Source: Ruminococcaceae bacterium UBA1767 (GTDB lineage Bacteria > Bacillota > Clostridia > Oscillospirales > Acutalibacteraceae). Taken from it: a DNA stretch of 21,597 bases. The stretch's first letter is position 1; every line of letters begins with the position of its first letter. Where the stretch lies: NCBI GenBank assembly GCA_002315505.1, contig DCGX01000067.1, positions 1 to 21,597 on the forward strand, written 5' to 3'. The notes beneath the pieces are model-generated. The model saw only the letters and a list, made by a program, of their open reading frames with translations. It searched no databases and had not been told where the DNA came from. Below, one piece after another: positions 8,064 to 16,043 of this stretch. Both the position numbers and the translations under genes were made by a program.

Positions 8064-8984
8064 TTAGTATTGGGGAATTTGCTTGTTTAAAAATGTTTTA
8101 AAATATTCAGGAATGTCTGCACAAAATTCCATATATCGACCGTCCCTTGGGTGTTCGAAGCCGATAAGACCTGCGTGCAGGCATTGACCATTCAATGATG
8201 TTACTCCGTTCTTAGGCCCGTATACGGGGTCGCCTGCAACAGGATGACCTATGTGAGCCATATGAACTCTTATCTGATGAGTTCTGCCCGTTTCAAGTGT
8301 TACCTTAAGATAGGAGAATTTTTCACCCTGTGCGAGTACCTCATAGTGAGATACAGCATCACGTGAATTAATATCTGTGACACACATCTTTTTTCTGTCA
8401 TTCGGATTCCTGCCGATAGGTGCGTTTACTGTACCGGAAAGCTCCTTGAATGTACCGTGAACACAGGTTCTGTACTGACGTGTAAAAGAGTGCTCCTTGA
8501 TTTGCTGTGCGAGCTTTATGTGAGAATAATCGTTCTTCGCAACCATAAGAAGTCCGCTTGTGTCCTTATCTATTCTATGAACAATTCCAGGACGGATAAC
8601 TCCGTTTATACCCGAAAGACTGTCACCGCAATGATAAAGCAACGCATTGACAAGCGTTCCGTCATAGTTTCCTGCGGCAGGATGAACAACCATACCACGT
8701 GGCTTGTTTACAACAAGTAAATCGTCATCTTCATAAATTATATCGAGCGGGATGTTCTCAGGCTTTGCTTCCATCGTTTTCAGCTCGGGAATCGAAAAGC
8801 TGATAACATCACCGACATTAACCTTATAGCTTTTGTTGACAGGATTACCGTTAACGGATACAAGTCCGTCTTCAATTATGTGCTGGATATGCGATCTTGT
8901 GAAGCCGTTACTCAAATCAGAAATAACCTTATCAATTCGGTTACCCGAAAAATCAGAATCGATTTTGAAGATCGTTTCATCCAT
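8064..8984 (-). CDS. rluD: 23S rRNA pseudouridine synthase, RluA/RluD family
   Basis: A 306-residue enzyme with an N-terminal S4 RNA-binding domain (RIDKVISDLSNGFTRSHIQ ... VNGNPV) and a RluA-type catalytic domain. HRIDKDTSGLLMVAK holds the catalytic aspartate, at position 139 from the start used here. GRTHQIRVHMAHIGHPVAGDPVYG is the other family signature. It probably isomerises uridines in helix 69 of 23S rRNA, although RluA paralogues in Firmicutes differ in target. The frame is open from a GTG three codons earlier, but AAGGTGA sits 5 bases before this ATG, which I take as the start. That gives an 8-base overlap with lspA. Confidence 0.92.
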   Translation of the reverse strand: MDETIFKIDSDFSGNRIDKVISDLSNGFTRSHIQHIIEDGLVSVNGNPVNKSYKVNVGDVISFSIPELKTMEAKPENIPLDIIYEDDDLLVVNKPRGMVVHPAAGNYDGTLVNALLYHCGDSLSGINGVIRPGIVHRIDKDTSGLLMVAKNDYSHIKLAQQIKEHSFTRQYRTCVHGTFKELSGTVNAPIGRNPNDRKKMCVTDINSRDAVSHYEVLAQGEKFSYLKVTLETGRTHQIRVHMAHIGHPVAGDPVYGPKNGVTSLNGQCLHAGLIGFEHPRDGRYMEFCADIPEYFKTFLNKQIPQY

Positions 8985-9456
8985 TACTATCACCTTTTTT
9001 CTTATCCTTAATTATATCTGCAATAAGAAAACCCATTAACAAAACTGAGCCGACGGTGACAAGAATATCGGCAAAATTGAATATAGCAAAATCAATAAAC
9101 TGAAATTCAATATAATCAATTACATATCCTCTGAAAATTCTGTCAATAAGATTACCTAATCCGCCTGCTACTATCATAACCGCACAGATGCGATAATACT
9201 TTGATTTGATTTTATTAAAGGCAATCAAATATATGCCGACAAGCAACACAATTCCCGTAGCAATACTCAAAAGAGTCGTATTTTCGGAAAATGAACCGAA
9301 TGCCGCACCCGTATTTTCCACGTACTTCCAGCCGATAAAACCATCTGCAAAGGCTTTTTCGCCAATCGGTTTAAGGCTCGAATCAACCAAAAGCTTTAAT
9401 ATCTGATCTGCCGCAACAAGTACTGCCGTAATTATTAAGCTAACAATACCAACCAT
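8977..9456 (-). CDS. lspA: lipoprotein signal peptidase (signal peptidase II)
   Basis: A 159-residue, four-helix membrane aspartic protease that removes the signal peptide from prolipoproteins after lipid attachment. Family motifs are present: DQILKLLV near residue 17, ENTGAAFGSF, GGLGNLIDRIFRGYVIDYI (catalytic D105) and FNFADI (catalytic D130). The last residues (KDKKKGDSNG) are a basic cytoplasmic tail. The ATG overlaps the divIVA stop by one base (TAATG) and the only purine-rich match is rather far upstream, so translation is likely coupled to divIVA. The lspA-rluD order is widespread in Firmicutes. Confidence 0.95.
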   Translation of the reverse strand: MVGIVSLIITAVLVAADQILKLLVDSSLKPIGEKAFADGFIGWKYVENTGAAFGSFSENTTLLSIATGIVLLVGIYLIAFNKIKSKYYRICAVMIVAGGLGNLIDRIFRGYVIDYIEFQFIDFAIFNFADILVTVGSVLLMGFLIADIIKDKKKGDSNG

Positions 9457-10634
9457 TATTTCTTGAAAAATCCTTTAATTTTATCCGAAAGGCTTCCGCC
9501 GTCATCGTCATTGAGATCGTCATCATCCTCATCGTCAAAGTTATCAAGATAATTATCAAACTTTTCCTTATCTTCCTCATTTGAGTATGAGTTGATATTC
9601 TCAACATTTAACTTAAAGCCGTCTTCCTCAGCAGGCTGTGGTCTTCTCGGCTTTGTGAACATGATATCCGGAGTAGTTGACGGCTCGTCATCATACTTTT
9701 CAACAATTTTATCGAGATCCTCGTCTGTTGCTTCGTCGATTTCAGGAAGAACAAATACCGAATCATCCTTTGCCTCGAGCACTTCCAGTTCCGGCTCTTC
9801 TTCCTCGACATCAGCCGATGCGTCTGTATCCTCGCCGTCATCAATCATCTGCTGAAGTGTATCAACTGAAATTTCTTCCTCAGCAGGCTCTTCCTCTTCA
9901 AATTCAATATCATGAGAAACAGTTTCAACTGCTTCTTCAACTGTTTCTTCTTCAGCTTCCTCAGCAGGAGCTTCTTCTTCAACAGGCTCTGCAGGAATTT
10001 CAGCAGCAGGCTCTTCAACAGGCGCTGCCTTAGCTTCCTCAAATTTTTCATAAACATATTCAGGGAGCTTTTCGATAAGTTCAAACTGAGCTGTATACTG
10101 TTCAATAATGCTCTTCTTGAATTTTGTAACCTCCGCCTTCATCATTTCAAGAGCAGCTTCTTCTTTAATCATATCACTTCTTGCGGAAATTGCAGCTTCC
10201 TTTGATTCTGATGTTGCATTGCTGAGAATCATTTCTGCCTGTGCCTGAGCATCGGCAATCATTGCATCAGCCTGCACTCTTGCACTTGCAAGATATGTAT
10301 CTGCCTGTGCATCAAGTCTTGCATTTTCAGTTGCGGTGCGCTCTGCAACCTCTGCTACGAGAGCGTCAGCCTTTGCCTGTGCATCGGCTGTGATTTTCTC
10401 AGCCATTCTCTGAGCTGTGAGCAAAGCATTACGGATATTGTCCTCGTCCTTCTTATACTCTTCAAGTCTTTCTGCAAGAAGGTTGAGCTTCTTGAACATT
10501 TCGCCGTTTTCCTGGAACATCTGTTCATAAGACTCAGCTACCTCTTCAAAGAAAGAGTCAACGCTGTTAATCTTATAAGCGTTTCTTCCTGCGGCCTCAA
10601 AATGATGATTCTTTATTTTTGCCGGTGTTAACAT
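9456..10634 (-). CDS. divIVA: DivIVA-like polar/septal organiser with long acidic extension
   Basis: A 392-residue coiled-coil protein. The N terminus (MLTPAKIKNHHFEAAGRNAYKINSVDSFFEEVAESYEQM) matches the DivIVA membrane-curvature domain. A coiled coil runs to about residue 190, with Ala-rich heptads such as ADAQAKADALVAEVAER. From about 205 to the end comes a low-complexity acidic region (PAEEPVEEEAPAEEAEEE, DEDDDDLNDDD) closed by a short basic amphipathic tail (SDKIKGFFKK). Bacillus DivIVA is about 160 residues, so more than half of this protein is extra. It presumably marks negatively curved membrane at septum or poles. GGAGGAAC precedes the ATG. sepF, lspA and yggS as neighbours fit the classical division-gene cluster. 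Confidence 0.9.
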   Translation of the reverse strand: MLTPAKIKNHHFEAAGRNAYKINSVDSFFEEVAESYEQMFQENGEMFKKLNLLAERLEEYKKDEDNIRNALLTAQRMAEKITADAQAKADALVAEVAERTATENARLDAQADTYLASARVQADAMIADAQAQAEMILSNATSESKEAAISARSDMIKEEAALEMMKAEVTKFKKSIIEQYTAQFELIEKLPEYVYEKFEEAKAAPVEEPAAEIPAEPVEEEAPAEEAEEETVEEAVETVSHDIEFEEEEPAEEEISVDTLQQMIDDGEDTDASADVEEEEPELEVLEAKDDSVFVLPEIDEATDEDLDKIVEKYDDEPSTTPDIMFTKPRRPQPAEEDGFKLNVENINSYSNEEDKEKFDNYLDNFDDEDDDDLNDDDGGSLSDKIKGFFKK

Positions 10635-10654
10635 TACTGTTCCTCCTCAGATAA

Positions 10655-11110
10655 TTAATATTTAGAACGTTCTACCTCGTCAAGGAGTTCACCTGTGAGA
10701 GGTACATTATACGGTGTAAGAATATAAGCTCTGCCTGCAACACGCTTGATGTCACCGCCGTTAGCATAAGTCACACCGCTGAGGAAGTCGATAATTCTGA
10801 CAGTAATGTCATTTGCGCAGGACTCAAGATTGAGAATTACAATTCTCTTCTCATTGAGTGCGTCTGCAACTCCACCAACTTCTTCAAAACGATCAATTTT
10901 CTTAAATTCAACATGAGCCTTTGACGAAGGTGTTGTTGAACGCATTTCAACAACCTTGTTTTCTCTTTCAGAACGCTGTCTGCCGAAGGAGAAATCGCTC
11001 TTAACTTCTCTTACTTCCTCTTCGTCATCCTCGTCCTCAAGCTCGATGTCGTCGATGAAGTCCTCCTCCGATATGTTAAACAAATTCTTAAATTTGTCAC
11101 TGAAACCCAT
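10655..11110 (-). CDS. sepF: SepF cell division protein
   Basis: A 151-residue protein with the SepF layout: a short amphipathic N-terminal helix for membrane binding (MGFSDKFKNLFN), an acidic variable linker (about 15-45), and a conserved C-terminal domain (residues ~65-150) containing EVGGVADALNEKRIVILNLES and FLSGVTYANGGDIKRV. SepF polymerises into arcs and links FtsZ filaments to the membrane at the division site. Shine-Dalgarno GGAGG is optimal. It lies 15 bases after yggS and 20 bases before divIVA, the usual Gram-positive order. Confidence 0.94.
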   Translation of the reverse strand: MGFSDKFKNLFNISEEDFIDDIELEDEDDEEEVREVKSDFSFGRQRSERENKVVEMRSTTPSSKAHVEFKKIDRFEEVGGVADALNEKRIVILNLESCANDITVRIIDFLSGVTYANGGDIKRVAGRAYILTPYNVPLTGELLDEVERSKY

Positions 11111-11125
11111 AATAATCCTCCTATG

Positions 11126-11848
11126 TTAATATACTCTTTTTCCGAATAGTGATGAGCCGACTCTTACCATATTTGCACCCTCAAGGATGGCCTCGGTATA
11201 ATCGCCTGACATTCCCATAGATAAAATATCCATACTAACATTATCTAATTTTTTTGCCTTAATGTCAAGGAATATCGCATACATATTCATAAAAAATTTA
11301 CGAATTTCGCCTTCATTGTCACAAATTGGCGGTATTGTCATCAATCCGTTGATATGTATTCCGTTAATTTCGGAAATTTCATGAACTGTTTCAAGCATCG
11401 AAGAGGAATCAAAACCGAATTTGCTGTCTTCCTCACCGATATTTATTTCAAGCAGAATTTCGGAAACAATCCCCTTCTTTTCCGAAACCTTGCCGATTTC
11501 CTTAGCAATTTTAACGCTGTCAACCCCGTCAATCATATCAACCTCGCCGACAATCTGTCTGACCTTATTGGTCTGAAGGTGACCGATAAGATGTTTTTCG
11601 ACTCCGTCGAGCTTCAGCTCATCCCGCTTTCCGAGATACTCCTGAACTCTGTTTTCACCGATAAGGTCAACACCCAGCTCGAGTGCATGATTGATATAAA
11701 GGCTGTCAACAGTCTTGGTGACACCCATAAATCTTACGTCATCGGGATTTCTTCCGCTTTTAATTGCGGCTTCAGCTATATTATTCTTTATAAATTTATA
11801 GTTTTCTTCTATATCATGAAAGCGTTGTTCAATTAATGCTTTTTCCAT
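11126..11848 (-). CDS. yggS: YggS-family pyridoxal-phosphate homeostasis protein
   Basis: A 240-residue alanine-racemase-fold (type III) PLP-binding protein. The cofactor lysine is K45 in FMGVTKTV. IGENRVQEYLGK, HLIGHLQTNKVR and MSMGMSGDYTEAI with MVRVGSSLFGKR are diagnostic. It has no known enzymatic activity; it buffers PLP and affects amino-acid pools. The start codon lies inside the end of the HlyD-like gene (20-base overlap), with GGA about 9 bases upstream, suggesting coupling. Association with sepF is standard in Firmicutes (ylmE in Bacillus). Confidence 0.94.
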   Translation of the reverse strand: MEKALIEQRFHDIEENYKFIKNNIAEAAIKSGRNPDDVRFMGVTKTVDSLYINHALELGVDLIGENRVQEYLGKRDELKLDGVEKHLIGHLQTNKVRQIVGEVDMIDGVDSVKIAKEIGKVSEKKGIVSEILLEINIGEEDSKFGFDSSSMLETVHEISEINGIHINGLMTIPPICDNEGEIRKFFMNMYAIFLDIKAKKLDNVSMDILSMGMSGDYTEAILEGANMVRVGSSLFGKRVY

Positions 11849-13073
11849 CTGCGAGATTCCTGCCCTTCACAATAACTTCATCATACAGCTTAATCGGTCT
11901 GTAGCCGCTTAATGCCTCTGAATTTTCTTTTACAACAAGATAATCGCCTGCGTCATAGATGATTTCAATACGACGTGCGTTCATAATATTGCCTCTTATA
12001 ATGTAAACAATATCAATGCTGTTCCCCTCATCGTCCTTTACTCTGCGCACGGACGAGCTGTCAATCTTATAACCCTTGTACTCATTGAGCACAAGCTCGG
12101 CATCAACAATACGCATATTGGCATAGGTTTCATTCATCATATTGCACGAGAATACAACGGCAATTTTACCATCCGATTTTTCAGAAATATTCTCAACCAC
12201 AACCGATACATTATTAAATCCGTAGTACGGAAGATTAACAGAGAGCTTATCACCCTTACCGAAAACAAGCGAATATTTGCTGTCAAGCACAGACACGAGA
12301 TACCACTTATAGCTGCCAACAATTTTACCCATTTTGCCTGTAACCTCATCAGCCTTTGAGGATAAAAGTCCCTCAACACCGTCAACGGTTAAATCCGTAA
12401 TTTTGCTGTAATCAACCTTATTTTCGTATCCGTCAATGTTGCTGATATAGTATCCCGAAACAGGAGCTGCAACGTCAGACGTTGATATATTCATCTTCTC
12501 AAGGCTCGCAATATTTGCATTGAGAGTATTGAATTTTTCCGTCAGATCAATAGTGCCGTCAGTGAGAATCTGCTTACTTGCGAGCTTATTTTCAAGCTCC
12601 TCAATGCTGTCGGCAAGCTCGGAATAATCTCTGCCTGCTGAAATTTCAAGCACCTTTGTATAGCAATCGTTTATATTTTCGTTGAGCTTCTTCATATCAA
12701 GTGAATTAAGCTCTGTCTGTTCGCTGAGTCGCTGATATCTTTCAAGCTCTTCCTTATATTTAATTAAATTTGCATAATTTGCGGCATCCTCATCGGATTT
12801 GCAAATTCTTGCAACAGAGTCACCACTTGCAACACGATTTCCGTCATTTACAAGCGGAACAACAGTTCCCGATGAATTTCCGTCGATATAAATTTCATCA
12901 CGAACAACAAACGCCTTCATCGACAGGGCTTCCTGCTCAACTACTTCCATTGCAGTCTGTGTGTCATAAGCCTTGTAATTGGTTTTAAAAATATCGTGAA
13001 AAAGATAAACCATTACAGCAACAACAAGAATAGTACAAATTGCATTTATCCATTTTCTATTAATTCTCTTCAT
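11829..13073 (-). CDS. HlyD-like membrane-anchored protein, unknown partner
   Basis: 414 residues from the ATG chosen here. The open frame extends 11 codons further upstream, but GGGGAG stands 6 bases before this ATG, giving MKRINRKWIN. One transmembrane helix at about 8-29 is followed by a lipoyl/barrel-sandwich half (AFVVRDEIYIDGNSSGTVVPLVNDGNRVASGDSVARI), a coiled coil at roughly 110-185, the second lipoyl half (AAPVSGYYISNIDGYE) and a beta-barrel-like C-terminal half. This is the plan of periplasmic-adaptor/HlyD membrane fusion proteins in Gram-positives. No ABC or RND transporter gene is adjacent; it lies between miaA (14-base overlap) and yggS. Function is not established; a cell-envelope or division role is inferred only from position. 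Confidence 0.82.
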   Translation of the reverse strand: MKRINRKWINAICTILVVAVMVYLFHDIFKTNYKAYDTQTAMEVVEQEALSMKAFVVRDEIYIDGNSSGTVVPLVNDGNRVASGDSVARICKSDEDAANYANLIKYKEELERYQRLSEQTELNSLDMKKLNENINDCYTKVLEISAGRDYSELADSIEELENKLASKQILTDGTIDLTEKFNTLNANIASLEKMNISTSDVAAPVSGYYISNIDGYENKVDYSKITDLTVDGVEGLLSSKADEVTGKMGKIVGSYKWYLVSVLDSKYSLVFGKGDKLSVNLPYYGFNNVSVVVENISEKSDGKIAVVFSCNMMNETYANMRIVDAELVLNEYKGYKIDSSSVRRVKDDEGNSIDIVYIIRGNIMNARRIEIIYDAGDYLVVKENSEALSGYRPIKLYDEVIVKGRNLADGKSIN

Positions 13074-14007
13074 TGAGCACTCCCCTTTCTGCAATTGCAA
13101 ATGCATCCTTCAGCAAAGCATCTGCACTTTGATAATTGTCAATATACAACCAGTTTATACACTCATTGCGTCGAAACCACGTAAGCTGGCGCTTAGCATA
13201 ACGTCTTGTAGCCTGCTTAAGATTTTCTGTCGCTTTTTCAAGTGAAATTTCACCGTCAAAATACGGCTTCAGTTCCTTGTAGCCGATAGCCTGTGCAGAG
13301 GTCGACGCATTTTCCTTTGAAAGATACTCCCTTGCTTCGTCCTCAAGTCCCATTTCAAGCATTATGTCAACCCTGCGGTTAATTCTGTTATACAGACAGG
13401 CTCTGTCCTTAGCATCAAGTCCGATATATGTTACATTATACGGAGATTCCTGCTTTGACAAGGCAAGCTGTTCGGTCATTGTTGTGCCGGATGTGCACCA
13501 GACCTCAAAAGCACGGACAATACGTTTTGCATTATTCTCGTGGAGCTTTTGAGCATAAACAGGGTCAATTTTCCTGTATTCTTCTATTAGTGCGTTTGCA
13601 CCCTCATTTTCCAATCTTTTAAATAATTGTTCTCTCAATTTGGGATTGAACGAATCTTCTGACAGCTTTATGTTATTAAGCAACGTATCAACATAGAGTC
13701 CTGTACCGCCGACAACAACCGGAATTTTCCCGCTTGAGTGAATCCTTTCGATACATTCTGCGGCTCTTTTCTGATAGTCTGCAACACTGAAGGACTTATC
13801 ATTTTCAAGAAAATCCATACAATGATGCGGAATATTGCACATTTCTTCCTTTGTCGGCTTTGCAGTTGCAATATCCATACCTTTATATATCTGCATTGAA
13901 TCGGCAGAAACTGCTTCACCATTGAACCTTTTACAGATTTCAACAGCAAGACGTGTTTTGCCCGATGCAGTAGGACCGATTACGGCTATTACGGGTATTT
14001 TTTTCAT
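13060..14007 (-). CDS. miaA: tRNA dimethylallyltransferase
   Basis: A 315-residue enzyme that adds a dimethylallyl group to N6 of A37 in tRNAs reading UNN codons, making i6A. The P-loop is IGPTASGKTRLA (10-21), followed by AVSADSMQIYKGMDIATAKPT, the prenyl-acceptor site signature, and VVVGGTGLYVDTLL. The C-terminal QATRRYAKRQLTWFRR is typical. GGAGGG precedes the ATG, 17 bases after mutL. MiaB, which methylthiolates the product, is encoded about 6 kb upstream in the same cluster. Confidence 0.97.
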   Translation of the reverse strand: MKKIPVIAVIGPTASGKTRLAVEICKRFNGEAVSADSMQIYKGMDIATAKPTKEEMCNIPHHCMDFLENDKSFSVADYQKRAAECIERIHSSGKIPVVVGGTGLYVDTLLNNIKLSEDSFNPKLREQLFKRLENEGANALIEEYRKIDPVYAQKLHENNAKRIVRAFEVWCTSGTTMTEQLALSKQESPYNVTYIGLDAKDRACLYNRINRRVDIMLEMGLEDEAREYLSKENASTSAQAIGYKELKPYFDGEISLEKATENLKQATRRYAKRQLTWFRRNECINWLYIDNYQSADALLKDAFAIAERGVLNEEN

Positions 14008-14024
14008 AATCAGCCCTCCAGACT

Positions 14025-15983
14025 TTATACTCTTCCGAAATTCTTTTCGATTTCGTGCTTTGACATTTCTATCAAAACAGGTCTACCGTGCGGACAATAG
14101 CGAATATCGGGATTATTCAGGAGCTTTTCAACAAAGAGCTTAAGTTCATACTCCGATGTCTTATCCCCTGCCTTGATTGCGGCACGGCAAGCAGTTGAAT
14201 GATAAATCCAGTCGAGCTTTTCGGGTACTAATTCCCTGCGATTATCCGCAAGATAGCCTGCAAGCTCCATAACAACCGAGGCAAGGTCTGAGCCGGCAAC
14301 TGCTGTCGGGCATTCGCTGACAATAACCATTCCGCCGCCGAAATCCTCAACGGTATATCCTGCCTTGAGGAGCACGTCAAGATTATCAAGCACGGCTGAA
14401 TACTCGTCCTTTGACAAGGTAACCGTGAGCGGTGTTAAAAGCATCTGTGTTTCAACGGAATTCTCACTCGCTCTGAATTTTTCAAACAACATTCTCTCGT
14501 GAGCGGCGTGCTTGTCGATAATAAGCATTTTTTCGCCCTGCTCAACGATTATATAGGTTTTAAATGCCTCACCGATTACTCTGTACGGAATAATTTCCTG
14601 TTTTACAATCGGCTCCGCCTTGATTTCTTCTTTAATTTCAGCTTCCGTTTCTTCAGCCTTTACCTGCTTCGGCTCTTCGACAACAACATTCTCAACTGAA
14701 GCTATCGGTTTAATTTCCGCCTTTTTCACAGGCGTTATCAAATCTATTTCATCCTTCTGTACGAAGAATTTCGAGTCATCGTTAAACTTCAATACCGTCT
14801 GCTTCGGCTCAGCCTTAACTGTGATTGGCTTCGGCGGCTCGGGAGCTGACTTGAATTCCTGTGCAGTAGTAGTTGTCCAGAAATTCTCATTCTTTTTCGG
14901 AAGCTGTTCTTCTATTTTTATCTGCTCACCTTTTATCGGCGGTGCGACGTACTGTGCTGTTGTTTTCGGCTTAAATGTAGCCTGCACACGGCTGTCACCC
15001 TGCTGAAGAGCAGACTTCACACAATAATAAACTGCATTGAAAATCAGCTTTTCGTCAGCAAAACGAACCTCCATCTTTGACGGATGAACATTGATATCTA
15101 CTGCACCTGCGGGAATTGTAATATTCAACACGCAGGCAGGAAATTTGCCAACCATTATCTGATTTTTATAGCTTTCATCGAGGGCAACTGTGCCTGTTTT
15201 AGTGCGAATACTTCTATTATTCAAAAAGAAAAACTGCATACTTCTGTTAGGTCTTGCACAAAACGGCTTGCTGATAAATCCGCTGACACGAACACCCTCA
15301 AGCTCGTAGTCACACGGGATAAGTGTAGATGAAAAATCCTTACCGAGCACCTTATATATTGCGCTTTCGAGCTTTCCGTCACCCGTCGTGAAAAGTACAT
15401 CCTTTCCGTCACGGATAAAACGGAAGCTGACCTCGGGGTGTGACATTGCAACTCTGTCAATTATTCCTGCAATGGCATTGCCCTCGGTGACATCCTTTTT
15501 AAGGAATTTCATTCTTGCAGGGGTATTGAAGAAAATATCACGAACAATCAACGTTGTTCCCTTCGGGCATCCTGCATCGTCAAGAAGAATTTCCTCGCCA
15601 CCCTCAATGCAGTAACGGGTACCGACCTCTTCATCATCTGTTCTTGTCATTATTTCGACTCTCGACACTGCAGCAATGGAAGCAAGTGCTTCACCACGGA
15701 AGCCAAGTGTATAGATAGCATTCAAATCATCAGCCGTTGAGATTTTACTTGTTGCGTGGCTGATGAATGCTTTTTTTATGTTCTGACGGTTAATTCCGCA
15801 TCCGTTATCGGTGATACGTATGTATGTAATACCGCCTCGCTGAATTTCAAGTGTGATTTTATCAGCACCTGCATCTATTGAATTTTCCAGAAGCTCCTTC
15901 ACGATTGAAGCAGGACGTTCAACAACCTCTCCTGCGGCAATCAATTCTGCTATATGCTTGGGCAAAATATTGATTTCGGGCAT
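14025..15983 (-). CDS. mutL: DNA mismatch repair endonuclease MutL
   Basis: A 652-residue GHKL ATPase. N-terminal motifs are ELLENSIDAGA, ITDNGCGI, SHATSKI and TLGFRGEALASIAAVS. A Lys/Pro/Glu-rich linker (about 340-460) leads to the C-terminal domain, which carries the nicking-endonuclease signature in the form DKHAAHERMLFE (D490, H492, E496, E501; usual DQHA-x2-E-x4-E with Gln replaced by Lys), ACR (598-600) and CPHGRP (630-635). QMLLTP (513-518) matches the beta-clamp-binding site seen in Bacillus MutL. It therefore nicks the error-containing strand itself, as expected where MutH is absent. GGCGGTGA precedes the ATG. Gap to mutS is 60 bases. Confidence 0.97.
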   Translation of the reverse strand: MPEINILPKHIAELIAAGEVVERPASIVKELLENSIDAGADKITLEIQRGGITYIRITDNGCGINRQNIKKAFISHATSKISTADDLNAIYTLGFRGEALASIAAVSRVEIMTRTDDEEVGTRYCIEGGEEILLDDAGCPKGTTLIVRDIFFNTPARMKFLKKDVTEGNAIAGIIDRVAMSHPEVSFRFIRDGKDVLFTTGDGKLESAIYKVLGKDFSSTLIPCDYELEGVRVSGFISKPFCARPNRSMQFFFLNNRSIRTKTGTVALDESYKNQIMVGKFPACVLNITIPAGAVDINVHPSKMEVRFADEKLIFNAVYYCVKSALQQGDSRVQATFKPKTTAQYVAPPIKGEQIKIEEQLPKKNENFWTTTTAQEFKSAPEPPKPITVKAEPKQTVLKFNDDSKFFVQKDEIDLITPVKKAEIKPIASVENVVVEEPKQVKAEETEAEIKEEIKAEPIVKQEIIPYRVIGEAFKTYIIVEQGEKMLIIDKHAAHERMLFEKFRASENSVETQMLLTPLTVTLSKDEYSAVLDNLDVLLKAGYTVEDFGGGMVIVSECPTAVAGSDLASVVMELAGYLADNRRELVPEKLDWIYHSTACRAAIKAGDKTSEYELKLFVEKLLNNPDIRYCPHGRPVLIEMSKHEIEKNFGRV

Positions 15984-16007
15984 AAAATCACCGCCTTACT
16001 ATTCTTT

Positions 16008-16040
16008 AGATTCTTCGGCTCTTCGTGCCTCAGATTGACA
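16008..16040 (-). repeat. short intergenic repeat, copy B, between mutS and mutL
   Basis: Read on the minus strand the element begins TGTCAATCTGAG and ends CGAAGAATCT, matching the ends of copy A at 50-78 with a longer centre (GCACGAAGAGC). It fills most of the 60-base mutS-mutL gap. The central GGC...GCC could form a small hairpin. It lies inside a transcription unit and so is transcribed. Confidence 0.45.
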
Positions 16041-16043
16041 ATT

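Noticed and set aside
8985..8993. GTG as the rluD start
   Set aside because: It lies within the ribosome site AAGGTGA itself; the ATG three codons on has ideal spacing.
9592..10205. Open frames opposite divIVA on the plus strand
   Set aside because: They mirror the low-complexity Glu/Ala-rich coding sequence, have Ser- or Gln/Leu-rich translations and lack ribosome sites.
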